A DNA stretch of 64,000 nucleotides from Lindgomyces ingoldianus (taxonomy: Eukaryota > Ascomycota > Dothideomycetes > Pleosporales > Lindgomycetaceae). This document shows, in pieces, positions 24,174 to 36,669 of the stretch (position 1 is its first letter; each line of letters opens with the position of its first letter). The position numbers and the translations under genes were made by a program. The notes under the pieces are model-generated. The model saw nothing but the letters and a program-made list of their open reading frames with translations, was not told where the DNA came from and did not search any database. The stretch covers positions 12,893-76,892 of the forward strand of contig NW_022985214.1 in the NCBI RefSeq assembly GCF_010093535.1, written 5' to 3'.

Positions 24174-24370
24174 CGTCGCACGTGTCTCACGCGATATCAT
24201 ACCCATGTACTACACTATTCACTCATTAGGCATAGCTCCTCTCTCGTACAGTATATAGTCAGCCCAGAGCTCTATCGAGCTCCTCAGACCTTACAAGACA
24301 CTCGTTCAATCCACTTTGTTTGGATCTCACTACCTTGTCGACTCGCTTCCCATATGACCCTCATGCAAGA
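24174..24370 (+). mobile_element. S-family LTR-like element with target duplication (197 bp)
   Basis: It begins CGTCGCACGTGTCTCACG and ends CTCATGCAAGA, flanked by GAACG on both sides (24169-24173, 24371-24375). It lies about 145 bp past the Hsp70-like stop. It shares TATATAGTC, the GAGCTC palindrome and CCTTACAAxACACTC with the other S copies; the last block also resembles the Gypsy-1 LTR. Its end is not the usual CA, so solo LTR is the best but not the only reading. Confidence 0.75.
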
Positions 24371-24409
24371 GAACGTCTCCTGCCTGTGCTCGAGCAAACG
24401 TAAGTACTG

Positions 24410-24830
24410 GAGAGGACATACTATAGTGGGAAACAGTACTACTGCCATAGGGTTAAGTTGCCCCCCAGGGCGAGAATGTATATCTTGTATATGCCATTAA
24501 GGCTTACCCCTAGGGGCAAGAAGTCCTAGCCCTAAATCTATTGCCTCTAGCCTCTAGCTTAAAGGCTTGCCCCTAGGGGCAAGAGCTGCCTGCCCTGCAT
24601 CTATATGCCCCTAGGCTCTAGACTAAAGGCTTGCCTCTAGGGGCAAGATCTTTCTCTACTATGTCCTTACATGTAGTTTCTGTCTAAAAGGCTTGCCCTA
24701 AAAGGGCATAAGCTTCCTGCCCCTAGCATCCTTACCCCTTAGGGTAAGAACTAAAGTAGCTTTACTAAAATAAATAACTACCTGCGCTTTTTCTCTATTC
24801 TTAGACTTACACTTTATAAAACTAATTTTC
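24410..24830 (+). repeat. Family Z palindrome-rich repeat, left copy
   Basis: Imperfect to perfect palindromes of the form CTTGCCCCTAGGGGCAAG recur at 24503, 24566, 24630 and 24692, about 63 bp apart, with further ones at about 24458 and 24731. Between them lie related spacers (CTCTAGCCTCTAGCTTAAAGG). The whole block is repeated in inverted orientation at 36670-37377. It has no coding frame. Boundaries are approximate and no matching target duplication was found. Confidence 0.6.
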
Positions 24831-26493
24831 TCTTTACCTTCTCTCTTTTTACTATCTTCTTATTTGCATTTAACACTAGACTTATTATAAAATAAAACAC
24901 TAAAACCTATTAACCTCTAGTAAGAGAAAAAAGAAGTAGCATTATTAAAAGCCTAAGTCTAAAGCTGTAGCCCTTAAAAAGATAAAGTTAGTTTATAAGC
25001 TAGCAAAACTATATTAACTAGTAATAGTAAAATTCCTAATTAATGCACTTACTTTAGAATAAACTATTAGTAAAAACTAATTTATTAATAAAGCGTATAA
25101 GTAGCAGCTTTATAAAATATTTAGTAAATAAAGTGTTTTTTTAAAAGATTTAAGTTATTAAGCTAAAATAGTGTGCACTAAAAAGTAAGTAAAAAAGATG
25201 CTAGATTATCTTAGCTAAAAGTAGGCGCAGGATAGATAAGTTGCTGCTGTAAGAAAGAATATATAAAAAAAAAAGTTTAAGTAGCCTTTATATAAAAATT
25301 AAAATATAGTAGTAAAAAAAAGGCTAAACTTATAGCAGGTAATTATAAAGTAGAGGCTCTAAAAAAGCACCTACAGCTTTTAGGTTATAGTAAGGAAAAG
25401 TAATAGTAAATTTATAACATTTATAATAAAAGTTAAAACTAGCTCTTTTTAAAATAAGTAAACTAATGCAAGCTAATACTAAATAAAACGCACTACTACT
25501 ACATCTACACACTAAGCTTTAGGCTAACTAAAAAGATTTAATTTTACCTAATAACTATAGCTAAATATAGACAAAGTTAGCAACTTTATTATCTTTAGAT
25601 AATACACTTTTTTAAAGCCTAAAGATAAAGGGTTAGTAATAAATGCTAGAACACCTTAAGCTAAGTAGTTAAGTTAAATTATTAGTAAAGCAACTAAGCA
25701 CTTTATAAAGAAATTAGAATTAGAAGTAAATAATTATAAAATAGTGTAAAATTTTACTTAGCTAAGCAACAGTTAACATTTTTATATTTAAATAGATAGC
25801 AAGCTGTAGGATTAATAATATAAGTAAATACTACTAAAAGTAATTAAAATTATACTAAGAGTATAGTAGTGCTAGTTTACTACATTCTACTCTATAATTA
25901 ACTTAATATCTTAAATATATAGTAAATTTAGCATTAATATTTAGTCTAGTAACTAGATTTAGTTAGTAAGTCTCTTATAAGTATAAAAGCTTATAAATAT
26001 TTAATAACTATTTTACTTTAACTTAGACAACTAAAAAGATGTTACTTTTTACTAGTAGTAAAACCTTTTCTTAACAGCTAGTAATAATATATATAATAGT
26101 CTATATTAATTTATGCTTTTAACGCTAGACCTAGGCTTTATAGATGTCTACTCCCTTCTTAAGACTATAAAGTAGAAAGGGAAGGTAATAAGCATTATTA
26201 TATCTTATATTTACTAATAGCTAAACTTTAATTTTATAAGAGTTAGCAAGTATAACAATAATAAGCCTCTTTTGCATAAAAATCTCCTGCTGGCTTTGTA
26301 GAAAAAGAAGGGTAATAATATAAAAAAGTAGTCTATAAAACTCTAAAAGTGTCTTTTAAGGTATGTTAAAGACAAAATACGTAATTTTACTAGCCTAGAA
26401 ATAAAGCATTACCTACATAAGTACTTAGACAATACTAGAGATGCTTATGCTAAATAGTTTAAGCATTAGGCATAGAAAGACATGCTAATTCTT
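24831..26493. other. AT-rich, RIP-degraded sequence without recognised gene
   Basis: The + strand reads long stretches broken only by TAA/TAG (for example VAALKNIQ-like and HKYLDNTRDAYAKxF-like segments near 25060 and 26430). It therefore probably once encoded a transposon protein of family Z or a neighbour. No diagnostic motif (DDE, RT, zinc knuckle) was found. Confidence 0.4.
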
Positions 26494-27832
26494 TGTCACA
26501 GTATCCTCCCCAGATCCTAGACATAACTGTATTAGACGTGTACTAGAGTATTATTAGTGCACGTCTAACATAAACACAACACAACACAGACATAAACTTA
26601 AGCATAAACTGCCTTAACACTAATAAAACCTAGAATAGGCTTAATTTATACTTAAAGCGCTTAGACTTCTAAGCTAAGTATTTAATTACTAATTTCCTTC
26701 TAAACTTTCTTATTTTTTACATAACATCTTATACTTACTATAATACTTTACATAGTAATTAAACTAGACTTTTATAAAGCTTTATAACCTTACTTATGCA
26801 TAATTATAATATTATACTCTGTTAAAACTTTAGCTAAGAATAGCCTCTAAATCTAATCTAATAAGCTTAGTACTTATATAACTTTAAGCTATTAAAGTAA
26901 GCTAAAAAGCTTTTTAAAAAGCACTTACTTTATAAGAAAGCTACTATATTATAAGCTTAAAAGCTTTTTAAAAGGACTTTAAAAAATAGCTTTATATTAT
27001 TAAGCAGTCTATTTCTACCTTAACTCTTATTATAGTAGTAGAAACTAAGAACTTACTAGCCTTAAAGCCTACTTAGAAGTCTAGAGATAGCTTAACTCTT
27101 TTCTATCTAACACTACTTATAACCTGTAACTTTTCTAACTTAGTAATAAAATCTAACTAACTCTCTAATCCTCTACTGTTTAATAAAAAATAAAAATACT
27201 TACTTTTCTTCCTACATAAGCTTTAATATAAACTTAAAAGAAACATAGACTAATTCCCCTCTAAATGCTTTTAGTTACTATATGCCTACTTTTAACTTAA
27301 CTACAACATAACAGCCTTAATTAACTTACTAATAAATAAAAATATTATTAACTTAAATTAATTTATAGTGTTTTTATAAGCAACTTATAAAGACCTAAAT
27401 AAAGAGTTAATAGCTCTAAGTTACCTAAACACTTTATAATAAAAAAAAAAAGCTTTACTTTACACTTTACTAAGTTCTACTAACTTACATTTAATACAGG
27501 CCTAAATAAGATAGGTTTAATTATAGCCTTATATAACTCTCTTTTAACTAAACTATAACGCGCTATAGTAGAAGAACCCCTTCTAAACAACCTTAACGCG
27601 TATGTGAACCTAATTGCTACCTATAATAATAACATAAGGTTCCTCCTTGTACAAGCCCTAATACACCCCTAAACTAGCGCAGTTATAAATAAGAACTCTA
27701 ACATAATAAAAATTAATTTAAATTATGCTTTAGTTAGTTCTAGAAAGCGTAAAGATTATAAAAAGAAAAGTTAATGCTTTAAGTATAGTAAGCATAGTTA
27801 TATTTTCTAAAACTGCTTTATTTGTAAGGCTA

Positions 27833-28055
27833 GATGTCCTAGAACAGGCTAGTATGGCCTTACCTAACCTGTTTAGAGGTTGTATGACCTGTGCTTTGTA
27901 TATAAGCATAAATCCTAACAAGCAATATGTAAAGAACAAGGCTCCGCACCACTCCGCTAATACAACTAAAAGGTATGAATAATCAACCAACGTTAATTTT
28001 TAGGTGCAGAATAGTATATATACCTGTCGCACGTAAGCGCTATCTTAGCCTTACA
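27833..28055 (+). repeat. Composite of truncated Gypsy-1-type LTR and a TRIM LTR inside Gypsy-2
   Basis: 27833-27927 matches the first 95 bp of the Gypsy-1 LTR (TGTAAGGCTAGATGTCC through TATATAAGCATAAATCC). It is cut off by 27928-28055, a 128-bp copy of the TRIM LTR (in + TGTAAAGAACAAGG to CTTAGCCTTACA). Flanking 5-bp strings do not match, so the junction arose by recombination or a second deletion. Confidence 0.6.
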
Positions 28056-29287
28056 TTATTCTCTTTTTTTAAGTCTAGACAAGTAGCGCTGCTAGTACTT
28101 ATTAAAAATTTTTACTATTTTAATCTTATTTTTATAAGGGCTCTAACTTATATTTAAGCTCTAATCTTTCTTACTACTCTTAACATAGCTGCAGCTATAG
28201 CAGTAGAAGCCTGCAACAAAGCTTATTCTAGGGCTAAGTTGCCCTTTAGGACTAATTTAACACTAAATCTCTACTAACTTATAGGCTAAGTCCCTTACTA
28301 ATAACTAAAAGTACTAAGTTAATATTTTTATATATTTATAATAAAGAACTATATTAGCTCTAATATAGGCTTTTATTAACTTAGAAGTAAACAGTATAAG
28401 TTACATTAATAAAAAACTAGTGCGTAAACTAAATCTTTAATTAACACTACTTACCTAAATAATTTACCTAACTAGATTTAATAGAAAACAACTTAAAAAA
28501 GGTTTTATTTTTTATACTACAACTATTATAATTACTTACTAACACTATAAGAAGTAAATTAAGCTTTATGTAATAAACATAGAACATTATAACCTAATCC
28601 TAGGATAACTATAGCTGTATTAGTATAAAGTTACTTTTAATTACTAAGAGTAAGTTCTAAACTTTAACTCTTTCTAATACTAAAATATATGCTTATGCTT
28701 ACACCTAAATAATACTTAAGTAGCACTTAATATAGAAGGTTTCTAGACTTACTTTTTAATAACCTAAAAAAGAACTACCTAAGCTAGGCTAATAAGCTAG
28801 GCCTTTTACTAAAATAGGCTATGTAAAATAATTTAATAACTGCTTAAACTTAAAGAAAAAAAAGCTTTTAAAAAATCTTTACTTACTTAATTTAAACATA
28901 AACTAGGACTTAAACAGTAGATAGACATCTACTATATAGAACCTACCTTATTTATAACCCTAGCTTAACAACTAGATTATAAAATTTACGCAGTTATAAT
29001 TTCTAATATAAACTAAGCTTTAGCTCTTTAAAAACACACTAACTTAAAAATAATAGTCTCTTAAAACTACTATAACATGTTGTATGTTTTTTTCTAAGAT
29101 AAGTTTAATAAGCTTTTAATATAATGTCTATATAATTACTAAATAACTCTTAAGCCTAGTAAACAACCTAGTTATAGGCTACTATATAAGATGTTACTAA
29201 ATAAATTAAAAGTGCTTTAAAAATACCTTAATAAGAACTTAAAAAAAGGTTTATTTAAGCTAGCTTCTTACTAGTAGTGTTACTTAT

Positions 29288-29795
29288 TGTAAGGACGGAG
29301 CTCTGTACCACTACGCCAATACAACCAAAAAGGTGCGAATAATCAACCAACAGTTAATTATTGCGTACAGAATAGTATATATACCCGTCGCACGTAAGCA
29401 CCATCTCGGCCTTACACGNNNNNNNNNNCGGCCAGAGGCTGACCACCTGCGGCCCAGAGGCGCGGGATAAACACGACGCAACGCTCAGTGGCCACGCCAG
29501 CTAAGCCATACACACTAGACCTCCCAGCAGCTACAACGTGGCGCCAGAAGAGGCCGCCTCACGTTTCAGTCTAAAAACTGGCTTAAAGCTGACCGAGGTG
29601 GGGGTCGAACACCAACCGTACCCCGCTGTTGGTTGATTATTATGTAAGGACAGAGCTCTGTACCACTACGCCAATACAACTAAAAAGGTGCAAATAATTA
29701 ACTAACAGTTAATTATTGCGTACAGAATAGTATATATACCCGTCGCACGTAAGCACCATCTCGGCCTTACACGTAAGCGCCATCCTAGCCTTACA
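29288..29795 (-). mobile_element. TRIM-like non-autonomous LTR element (508 bp)
   Basis: LTRs are 29288-29416 and 29643-29795. On the minus strand they start TGTAAGGC and end CCTTACA, with a TATATATA box. The duplication CTTAT flanks the whole unit (29283-29287, 29796-29800). The internal part is about 226 bp, GC-rich and non-coding. The right LTR has a 24-bp tandem duplication (CACGTAAGC units) at its outer end. The N gap at 29419-29428 lies just inside the left LTR, so that LTR may be incomplete. Related copies are at 27928-28055 and 36311-36669. It interrupts the RT of Gypsy-2 and is far less RIP-altered than its host. Confidence 0.8.
29419..29428. other. Assembly gap (10 N)
   Basis: Ten undetermined bases directly after the left TRIM LTR. 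Short identical repeats on both sides make a collapsed repeat likely. Confidence 0.98.
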
Positions 29796-32700
29796 CTTAT
29801 ACTATTTATAAAAAAACCTAGGGGTAGGCTTTAATTTTATGTTAACTACTAAAGACTAAATACTATTACTATTAAAAACTAATACTTAATTTTTTTTTAT
29901 AAAAAACTCTAAGCTAACTAAGTAAAGTAAAGTATTTTATAAAGTTAAATATTATTACTACTTTTAATAAGCTAAAAATAGTAAAGGGTAATAAGTAGCT
30001 AATAGTATTTTAGACTTAATATAGACTATTTAAGTACTTAGTAATGCCCTTTAGCTTAGCTAACACGCCTAGTACTTTTTAACATTTTATAAATAACTTA
30101 CTCTAACCCTACCTAGACATGTTCTGCACTATGTATATTAATAATATTCTAATCTATAGTAATAGCCTTTTAGAGCATAAATAGCATGTACGCCTAGTGC
30201 TAAAAGCTATAAAAAAAGCAGGTCTATAACTTAACATAGATAAATGTAAGTTCTACTAATTAAAAGTTATGTATTTAAGATATGTAATTTTTATAAATAG
30301 CATCTAAATAAACTCTATTAAGGTTTAAACTATACTAAATTAGTAATACTTAAAAAATATAAAAGATGTTTAAGCCTTTATAAAATTTACTAACTTTTAC
30401 TAATAATTTATTAACAACTTTTTATAGCTAGTAAGCTTTATAATTACACTTACTAAAAAAAAGATTTAATTTAACTTTAACTTAAATTACTAATAGTTTT
30501 TTAACTAGCTAAAAAAAGCATTTACTAAAGCCTTAATACTCTACTACTTTAACTTTAAACTACTAATACTTGTAGAAGCTAATGCCTTAGACTACATAGT
30601 AGCAGAAGTTCTCTTCTAGACTAAGCTAGACAGAACTATTAAACCTATTACATACTTTTTAAAAAAAATAAGCCCTGCAGAAGGCAATTATAAGATTTAT
30701 AATAAGAAATTACTTACTATAGTACACTGCTTTAAATAATAGTAACCTAAACTAGAAGGTGTAGCGCATTTAATATAGGTTCTATTTAACTATAAGAACT
30801 TGCAGTACTTTATAACTATAAAATAACTTAGCTACTAATAAGCTTATTAGTTTAAATACCTATTTTATTTTAATTTTAAAATTACTTATTATTTTAGTTA
30901 AGATAAAAGAAAACTAAAGGCTTTTATAAAGTAATTTTAAAACATTTTTACTTAAAAAGAAATATAAAAAGCTTAACACTAAACTTTACTTTAACTTAAG
31001 CTATTTTTACACTTTAACTTAAATAAAATAAATTAGATAATTAATTAAATTATTACTAATAAGTATTTAAATAATAAATTTATCTAAGAAACTTTAGACC
31101 TGCTTTAAAATAGCACTAGTTAGTTAAAAAAAGTAATACTAGCTAACTATAAAAACTAAAATAGTAAGCTATATTACTATAACTAACTTATAATTTCTAA
31201 TTCTAATAAACTAAGAATTAAACTACTCTAAATTGTACATAACTTACCTATTAGAGAACACTTAGGCAGAGGAAAGACTCTTAACCTACTACAGAGAGAG
31301 TACTACTAGCCCCGCATGTTTTATACTGTACGCTAATACATATTATGTTGCTATACTTACTGTAAAGTAAAGGCCTTTTAAGAAAAGTATAATAGCCTAC
31401 TTAAACTACTTCTAATCTTTAAATAAGCTTAAAAAGATATATTAATTAATTTTATTATAAACTTACCTTTATCTAAAGGGTATCTAAATATTATAGTAGT
31501 TGTTAATTACTTAACTAAGTATTAACACTTAATACTATATTTTTTATAACTGCCCTTAATATAGCTTTGTTATTCTACTAATATGTATAGGTTTACTATA
31601 GCCTGCCTAACATAATTATATTAGACAGAGGTATATAGTTTGTCTTAGCCTTCTAGGACAAACTCTATAAATAGCTCTAAATTATTCTCTATTTATTTAT
31701 ACCTTATTACCTAAAGACTAATAGCTAAACTAAGAATGTAAACACTATAATAAAATAAGTCTTATAAGTGTACATAAACTACTAGTAAGACAACTAAGTA
31801 AAATAGTTAGCTATAGCATAGTTTAAAGCTAATAACATAATATTTAAATTAATATAAATATTTTTATTCTTAGTAAACTATAGATACTACTTCTAAATAA
31901 GATTTAAACTACTTTTAAATACTCTCTAACTAACTTATTAATCTATATAAGTAATAAATATAAATAGACTTATTAACAAAATCTAAAATATATCTAAATA
32001 TATTTATAAAAAGCTTACATAGGCTTAAGCTTTTTAATAAGAGTATGTAAACTAATTCTAAACCTCTGCCCCTATGTATGCAGCTAGTAAGAAGGTCTAG
32101 CTAGACGCTAGAAATATCTAAATAAACTAATAATTAAAAAAACTTAATTAGAAGAACTTTAGCCCCTTTATAGTAGCCTATATAGTTTTATTACACACTT
32201 ACTAATTAATCCTACCTAACAGCATAAAGATACACCCTGTGTTCTATGTATTATTGCTACGCTAAGTAGCCTTTAAATCTAACTATCTACTTAGATAGCT
32301 AAACCTGCTACCTAAACTTATTATTATAAATAATAAACTAAAATATGTTATAAAAGACATTAAATAAATTTAGTTTAACAAAAAAAAACATATTTATAAA
32401 TACTTTATAAAATAAACTAGATATAACAAACTGTTATAGAAACTTATAGAAGCTTTATAAAAGAGCTCTGCAGTAACTTAATTCTACGCCTAATACCTAT
32501 CTAAACTAAACCTGTACCCTAACAAAGACAACCTAATGCTAGAACTACTAATGTAAAGGATTCCCTTCCTAATAAGAGGGGGGTACTGTCACAGTATCCT
32601 CCCTAGATCCTAGACATAACTATATTAGACGTGTACTAGAGTATTATTAGTGCACGTTTAACATAAATATAACATAACATAGACATAAACTTAAGCATAA

Positions 32701-32909
32701 ACTGCCTTAACACTAACTAAACCTAAAATAGGCTTAATTTATACTTAAAGCGCTTAGACTTTTAAAATAAGTATTTAATTACTAATTTCTTTCTAAACCT
32801 TTCTGTTCCTTACATAATGTCTTGTACCTACTATAATACCTTACATAGTAATTAAACTAGACTTCTGTGAAGCTCTATAACCTTACTTGTGCACAATCGT
32901 AACATTCTT

Positions 32910-33440
32910 ATTATTAAGTTAGCTAGCCTACATCTATAGTATAAATGCCTAGTGCAGTTTAACACTAAAGATTTTAAAAAAATAAGCTTAAAACCTACAT
33001 TTATAATTACTTAGGCTGTTTATAAATTAATTTTTTATATTCTAAAAGTAGCATAAAACCTAGCGCTAAGAAAGAAAAGTGTAGTAGACAACTTATATAA
33101 AATAATAAAGCTAGTAATTACTAAGTAGGCTATAAAGTAATGCGCAGAAGCGTTAAAAAGTTACAGTAAAAAATAGCAGCTATTAATAGTTTAACTAATA
33201 AAAGCAGAACATACAAAGTATAATATACTATACTATAAACCACAGAAACAGGCATAAGGTTAGACCTGGGACAGTAGGGTTTTTTTCGCGCAAAGGGACG
33301 AAAACAGGTTTAAAAGCTACAGGCAGGCAGCGGTTAAGCTATATAGGCGTTGTGGCAGAAGAGAGAGTAGTTAAAAGGTAGGCATTAGAGAGGTCTTAAC
33401 TGTTTTTAGAAAGAGGATTATTTAGTAAGGCAGCAAAGGG
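32910..33440. other. AT-rich spacer without recognised gene
   Basis: Continues the sequence interrupted by Gypsy-2. A less AT-rich stretch (33265-33420, with AGGGACGAAAACAGG) precedes the satellite. No domain or start signal is visible. Confidence 0.35.
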
Positions 33441-34538
33441 CGCTAGCTGCATTTAGGGTTTTAGTAGAATTAAACACTATCCACCTCTAGCTGTTAGTAG
33501 TACATAGATAATAGACAGAAATGTTTTCTAAAGGCTCTGCAAGCTAGATTTTATAATTTTGTATGCATCTATACAGTTTGTAGGTAGTTAGGAATAGCAT
33601 TATGGTACTAAGCTGGCATTAAGCGCTAGCTGCATTTAGGTTTTTAGTAGAATTAAACGCCATCTACCTCTAGCAGTTAGTAGTAAGTAGAAAATAGGCA
33701 GAGACGTTTTATAAAGGCTCTGCAAGCTAGATTCTGTAATATTGTATGTATTTATATAGTTTGTAGGTAGTTAGAAATAGCATTATAGTACTTAGCTAGC
33801 AGTAGGCGCTAGCTACATTTAGGTTTTTAGTAGAATTAAACACTATCCACCTCTAGCAGTTAGTAGTAGGTAGATAATAGACAGAAACATTTTACAAATG
33901 CTCTGTAAGCTAGATTCTGTAATATTATATGCATCTGTATAGTTTATAGGTAGTTAGGAATAGCATTGTAGTACTTAGCTAGCATTAGGCGCTAGCTGCA
34001 TTTAGGTTTTTAGTGGAATTAAACACTATCCACCTCTAGCTGTTAGTAGTACATAGATAATAGACAGAAACATTTTACAAAGGCTCTAAAAGCTAGATTC
34101 TGTAATATAGTATGCATACATATAGTTTATAGGTAGTTAAGAATAGCATTGTAGTACTTAGCTAGTATTAGGCGCTAGCTGCATTTAGGTTTTTAGTAGA
34201 ATTAAACACTATCCACCTTTAGCAGTTAGTAGTACATAGATAATAGATAGAACTGTTTTATAAAGGCTCTGTAAGCTAGATTCTGTAATATAGTATGCAT
34301 ACATATAGTTTATAGGTAGTTAGGAATAGCATTATAGTACTTAGCTAGCATTAAGCGCTTACTACATTTAGGTTTTTAGTAGAATTAAACAGCACCCACC
34401 TCTAGCAGTTAGTAGTACATAGATAATAGACAAAAATGTTTTATAAAGGCCCTATAAGCTAGATTTTGTAATATAGTATGCATATATATAGTAGGTAGTT
34501 AGGAATAGCATTACGCACTTAGTAAGGCGTGCTAGCTG
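33441..34538. repeat. Satellite array, six tandem units of exactly 183 bp
   Basis: The marker CGCTAGCTGCATTTAGG starts at 33441, 33624, 33807, 33990, 34173 and 34356, each step 183 bp, with a degenerate seventh start near 34529. Each unit contains TTTTTAGTAGAATTAAAC, a CCACCTCTAGCAGTTAGTAGTA block, AGCTAGATTCTGTAATAT and TAGGTAGTTAGGAATAGCATT. Units differ mainly by transitions. No coding frame. Confidence 0.9.
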
Positions 34539-35794
34539 CATTAAGGCTTTTTGTAAAATTAAACAGTCTTTATCTATAGTTATAAAAATAATAATATGCT
34601 ATATTTTACGCTAGGGCTGCTTATTAGGGTGATGTAATTGCATAGAATACTATACCTAGAACATAGGCGTAGATAGAATGCCTATGTAATAGGCTAGTGC
34701 CTAAGATTATTAGCTAGGATTAACTAGCAGCATAAGTAAAAGCATATTACTGTAAACTACAGTATATCTCTGTAAACTATAGTACACAGCTAGGATAATT
34801 AGAGAAGAGGTAGTTTAGAAAAAGGTTACAGTAACCTTTTTCTATACCCTCCCTCTAACAGAGTAAGACCTAGTAGCGCTATGCTAGGATATTAATAGCC
34901 CTGCCTTTAAACTATATGTAAGTTAGTTAAGTACTTCTAAACTTTATTTAATAGTAAGAAGATTATTCTTTCTTCTTATTAAATTTACTATGTTATTAGG
35001 CATTTGCTTACTGTGCTAAGCTATTATAGCCTACTATTTAGGCAAGGGGTGTTAGCGTTAGCGCATAAGATAATGTAATAAGAGGTGTGCTGTTACTATG
35101 CTAACTAGATTTAAGCAGTTTTAGAATTTAAAAGTGTTAATAAGCAGTAAAAGCCTTTTAATTATTAACTATTATAATATTATTTATATTATGCTATTTA
35201 TTAATCCCCTTAAAAAGCTTTTAGGTAGGCTAAGAAAATTTCCTACAACAGCAGCAGCAGTAGATGCTAGAAAGAAACATAATTAATAATAATACCTACA
35301 GCAACACTATTCTTAGAGGCTTACTAATTTTATTGCATATAAGCCCTAGATTCTTATAAATGTACTTACTAAAACACTTATAAAAATTAGCTTTTAAATA
35401 ACTATTTAGGTTTTAATTTTTTAGAAGGATAAACTTTAATAAACTACTTAGTAATAAAATCTATAAACAAACTGTCTACTGCTAGCTGTACATCTAATAA
35501 CTAGCAAAGATGCTAAAGTTGCTAAACAGATTTAATAGATTTAAGTAGGTAAAAAAAAGGCAAATATTAAGTAGAATAAATATAAAATTGCAATTTTAAA
35601 ATAATTAGATAAGATAGATAAAATAACTGCAAAGATTCTACTTAAGATGTAGCTAGGCAGAGGAGCAGAGAAGGTTGTAGGGGCAGGCGATATAGTTAAG
35701 CTAACAACTAGAGAGGGTCTAGAGGTTGCTAGCAAAGCAGGCAAAAGAGGCAGAGAGAGTAATAATAAGTTATAACATTCTTACTACTTACTAG
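34539..35794. other. AT-rich, RIP-degraded sequence without recognised gene
   Basis: No RT, integrase or DDE motif found. A CAGCAGCAGCAG run is at about 35252-35263. An isolated short minus-strand frame (35541-35744) is hydrophobic but lacks support and is not called. Confidence 0.35.
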
Positions 35795-36000
35795 TCTTAC
35801 ATAAGCTAAGGAAGAGTTCTATAGAAAGCAAGTTAATAAGGTAGTAAGATCTAAACAAGGTAGATTAAACAAGTGTATTATAAGGTCTAAGAAGCTTAAT
35901 AGAGCTCTAAGCTAACTATATACTGTACAAGATAGGAGCTATGCCTAATAAGTGAATAGTGTAGTACATGGGTATGATATTGCGTGAGACACGTGCGACA
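35795..36000 (-). repeat. S-family LTR-like repeat, RIP-altered copy (206 bp)
   Basis: It aligns end to end with 40079-40280, with many transitions (GAGCTCGATAGAGCTC has become AAGCTTAATAGAGCTC). It ends GAGACACGTGCGACA. The flanks (ACTAG, CTAAC) do not form a clear duplication. Confidence 0.7.
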
Positions 36001-36310
36001 CTAACTACAGGATTTAGAGCACAAAGAGGTAAGCAACCGCATGCTGCGAGAGCTAGTGTGGGTGGTAGTAGTGCGTGGAAACTAAGATAGTCCACAAAAT
36101 AGTGAATTATCCTTCTGCAGTGTAGAAGACTTACTGCAGATGCGCAATAAGTTAATGTCTCTTCAGAAAACTCCAGCAGGGTTAATTGGGATGATATTCC
36201 ACAGTTACGATAGCATATGGGTTGAGCGTTGCTTAGGTACAGTGCTAAGACAAAAGTCTGTTCCCGCAACGCGTAACTGAGAAACGCGACAAACACAACA
36301 CTATCTTTCT
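36001..36310. other. Spacer with near-normal composition, no gene recognised
   Basis: It is less AT-rich than its surroundings (for example ACAGTTACGATAGCATATGGG), so perhaps a piece of single-copy DNA trapped between repeats. A minus-strand frame crossing it continues into the S repeat and has no domain. Confidence 0.35.
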
Positions 36311-36669
36311 ACTATTAACTTGGTTACCGGCTAGAGGCTGACCACCTGCGGCCTAGAGGCGCGGGATAAACACGACGCAACGCTTAGTGGCCACGCCAGC
36401 TAAGCTATATGCACTAGACCTTCTAGCAGCAACAACGTGGCGCTAGAAGAGGCTGCCTCACGTTTCAGTCTAAAAACTAGCTTAAAGCTGACCGAGGTGG
36501 GGGTCGAACACTAACCATACCCTGCTGTTGGTTAATTATTATGTAAGGACGGGGCTCTGTACCACTACGCTAATACAACTAAAAAGGTGCGAATAATTAA
36601 CCAACGTTAATTATTGCGTACAGAATAGTATATATACCCGTCGCACGTAAGCACCATCTCGGCCTTACA
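36311..36669 (-). mobile_element. TRIM-like element, truncated (internal part plus one LTR)
   Basis: 36311-36541 matches the internal part of the TRIM at 29288-29795 (CAGAGGCTGACCACCTGCGG-type start), and 36542-36669 is its 128-bp LTR. The other LTR is missing, and the element abuts the inverted Z repeat at 36670. Confidence 0.75.

Larger units (their letters stand above)
28560..31760 (+). pseudogene. Gypsy-2 pol (RT and integrase) remnant, split by the TRIM element
   Basis: + strand, read through TAA/TAG. RT begins before 29288, is cut by the TRIM, and resumes at 29800 with FIKKPRGRL, VNYxRLNTITIKN, LVMPFSLANTPSTF (about 30035) and MYINNILIYSNSLLEHK (about 30135, Asn for the second catalytic Asp). 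At 31230-31340 the integrase N-terminus reads IVHNLPIREHLGRGKTLNLL, followed by a core with NLPLSKG and VVNYLTKY. Stops sit at positions where Gln or Trp is expected. Confidence 0.8.
26494..32904 (+). mobile_element. Gypsy-2: complete Ty3/Gypsy LTR retrotransposon with nested insertions (6411 bp)
   Basis: Two 318-bp LTRs in direct orientation (26494-26811, 32587-32904) run from TGTCACAGTATCCTCC to ATCGTAACA, with a perfect 5-bp duplication TTCTT at 26489-26493 and 32905-32909. A purine tract (AATAAGAGGGGGGTA) abuts the 3' LTR. The + strand has reverse transcriptase then integrase. It contains a TRIM element at 29288-29795 and composite LTR fragments at 27833-28055. The 3' LTR keeps more GC than the 5' LTR, consistent with uneven RIP. 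Confidence 0.9.

Noticed and set aside
24503..24748. CRISPR-like array (regularly spaced palindromic repeats)
   Set aside because: Spacers are related to one another rather than unique, the context is a eukaryotic transposon tract, and no cas-like gene is present.
35541..36296. Two minus-strand open frames (67 and 126 codons)
   Set aside because: One is in degraded AT-rich DNA and the other reads through an S-family repeat; neither has a domain or codon pattern supporting a gene.
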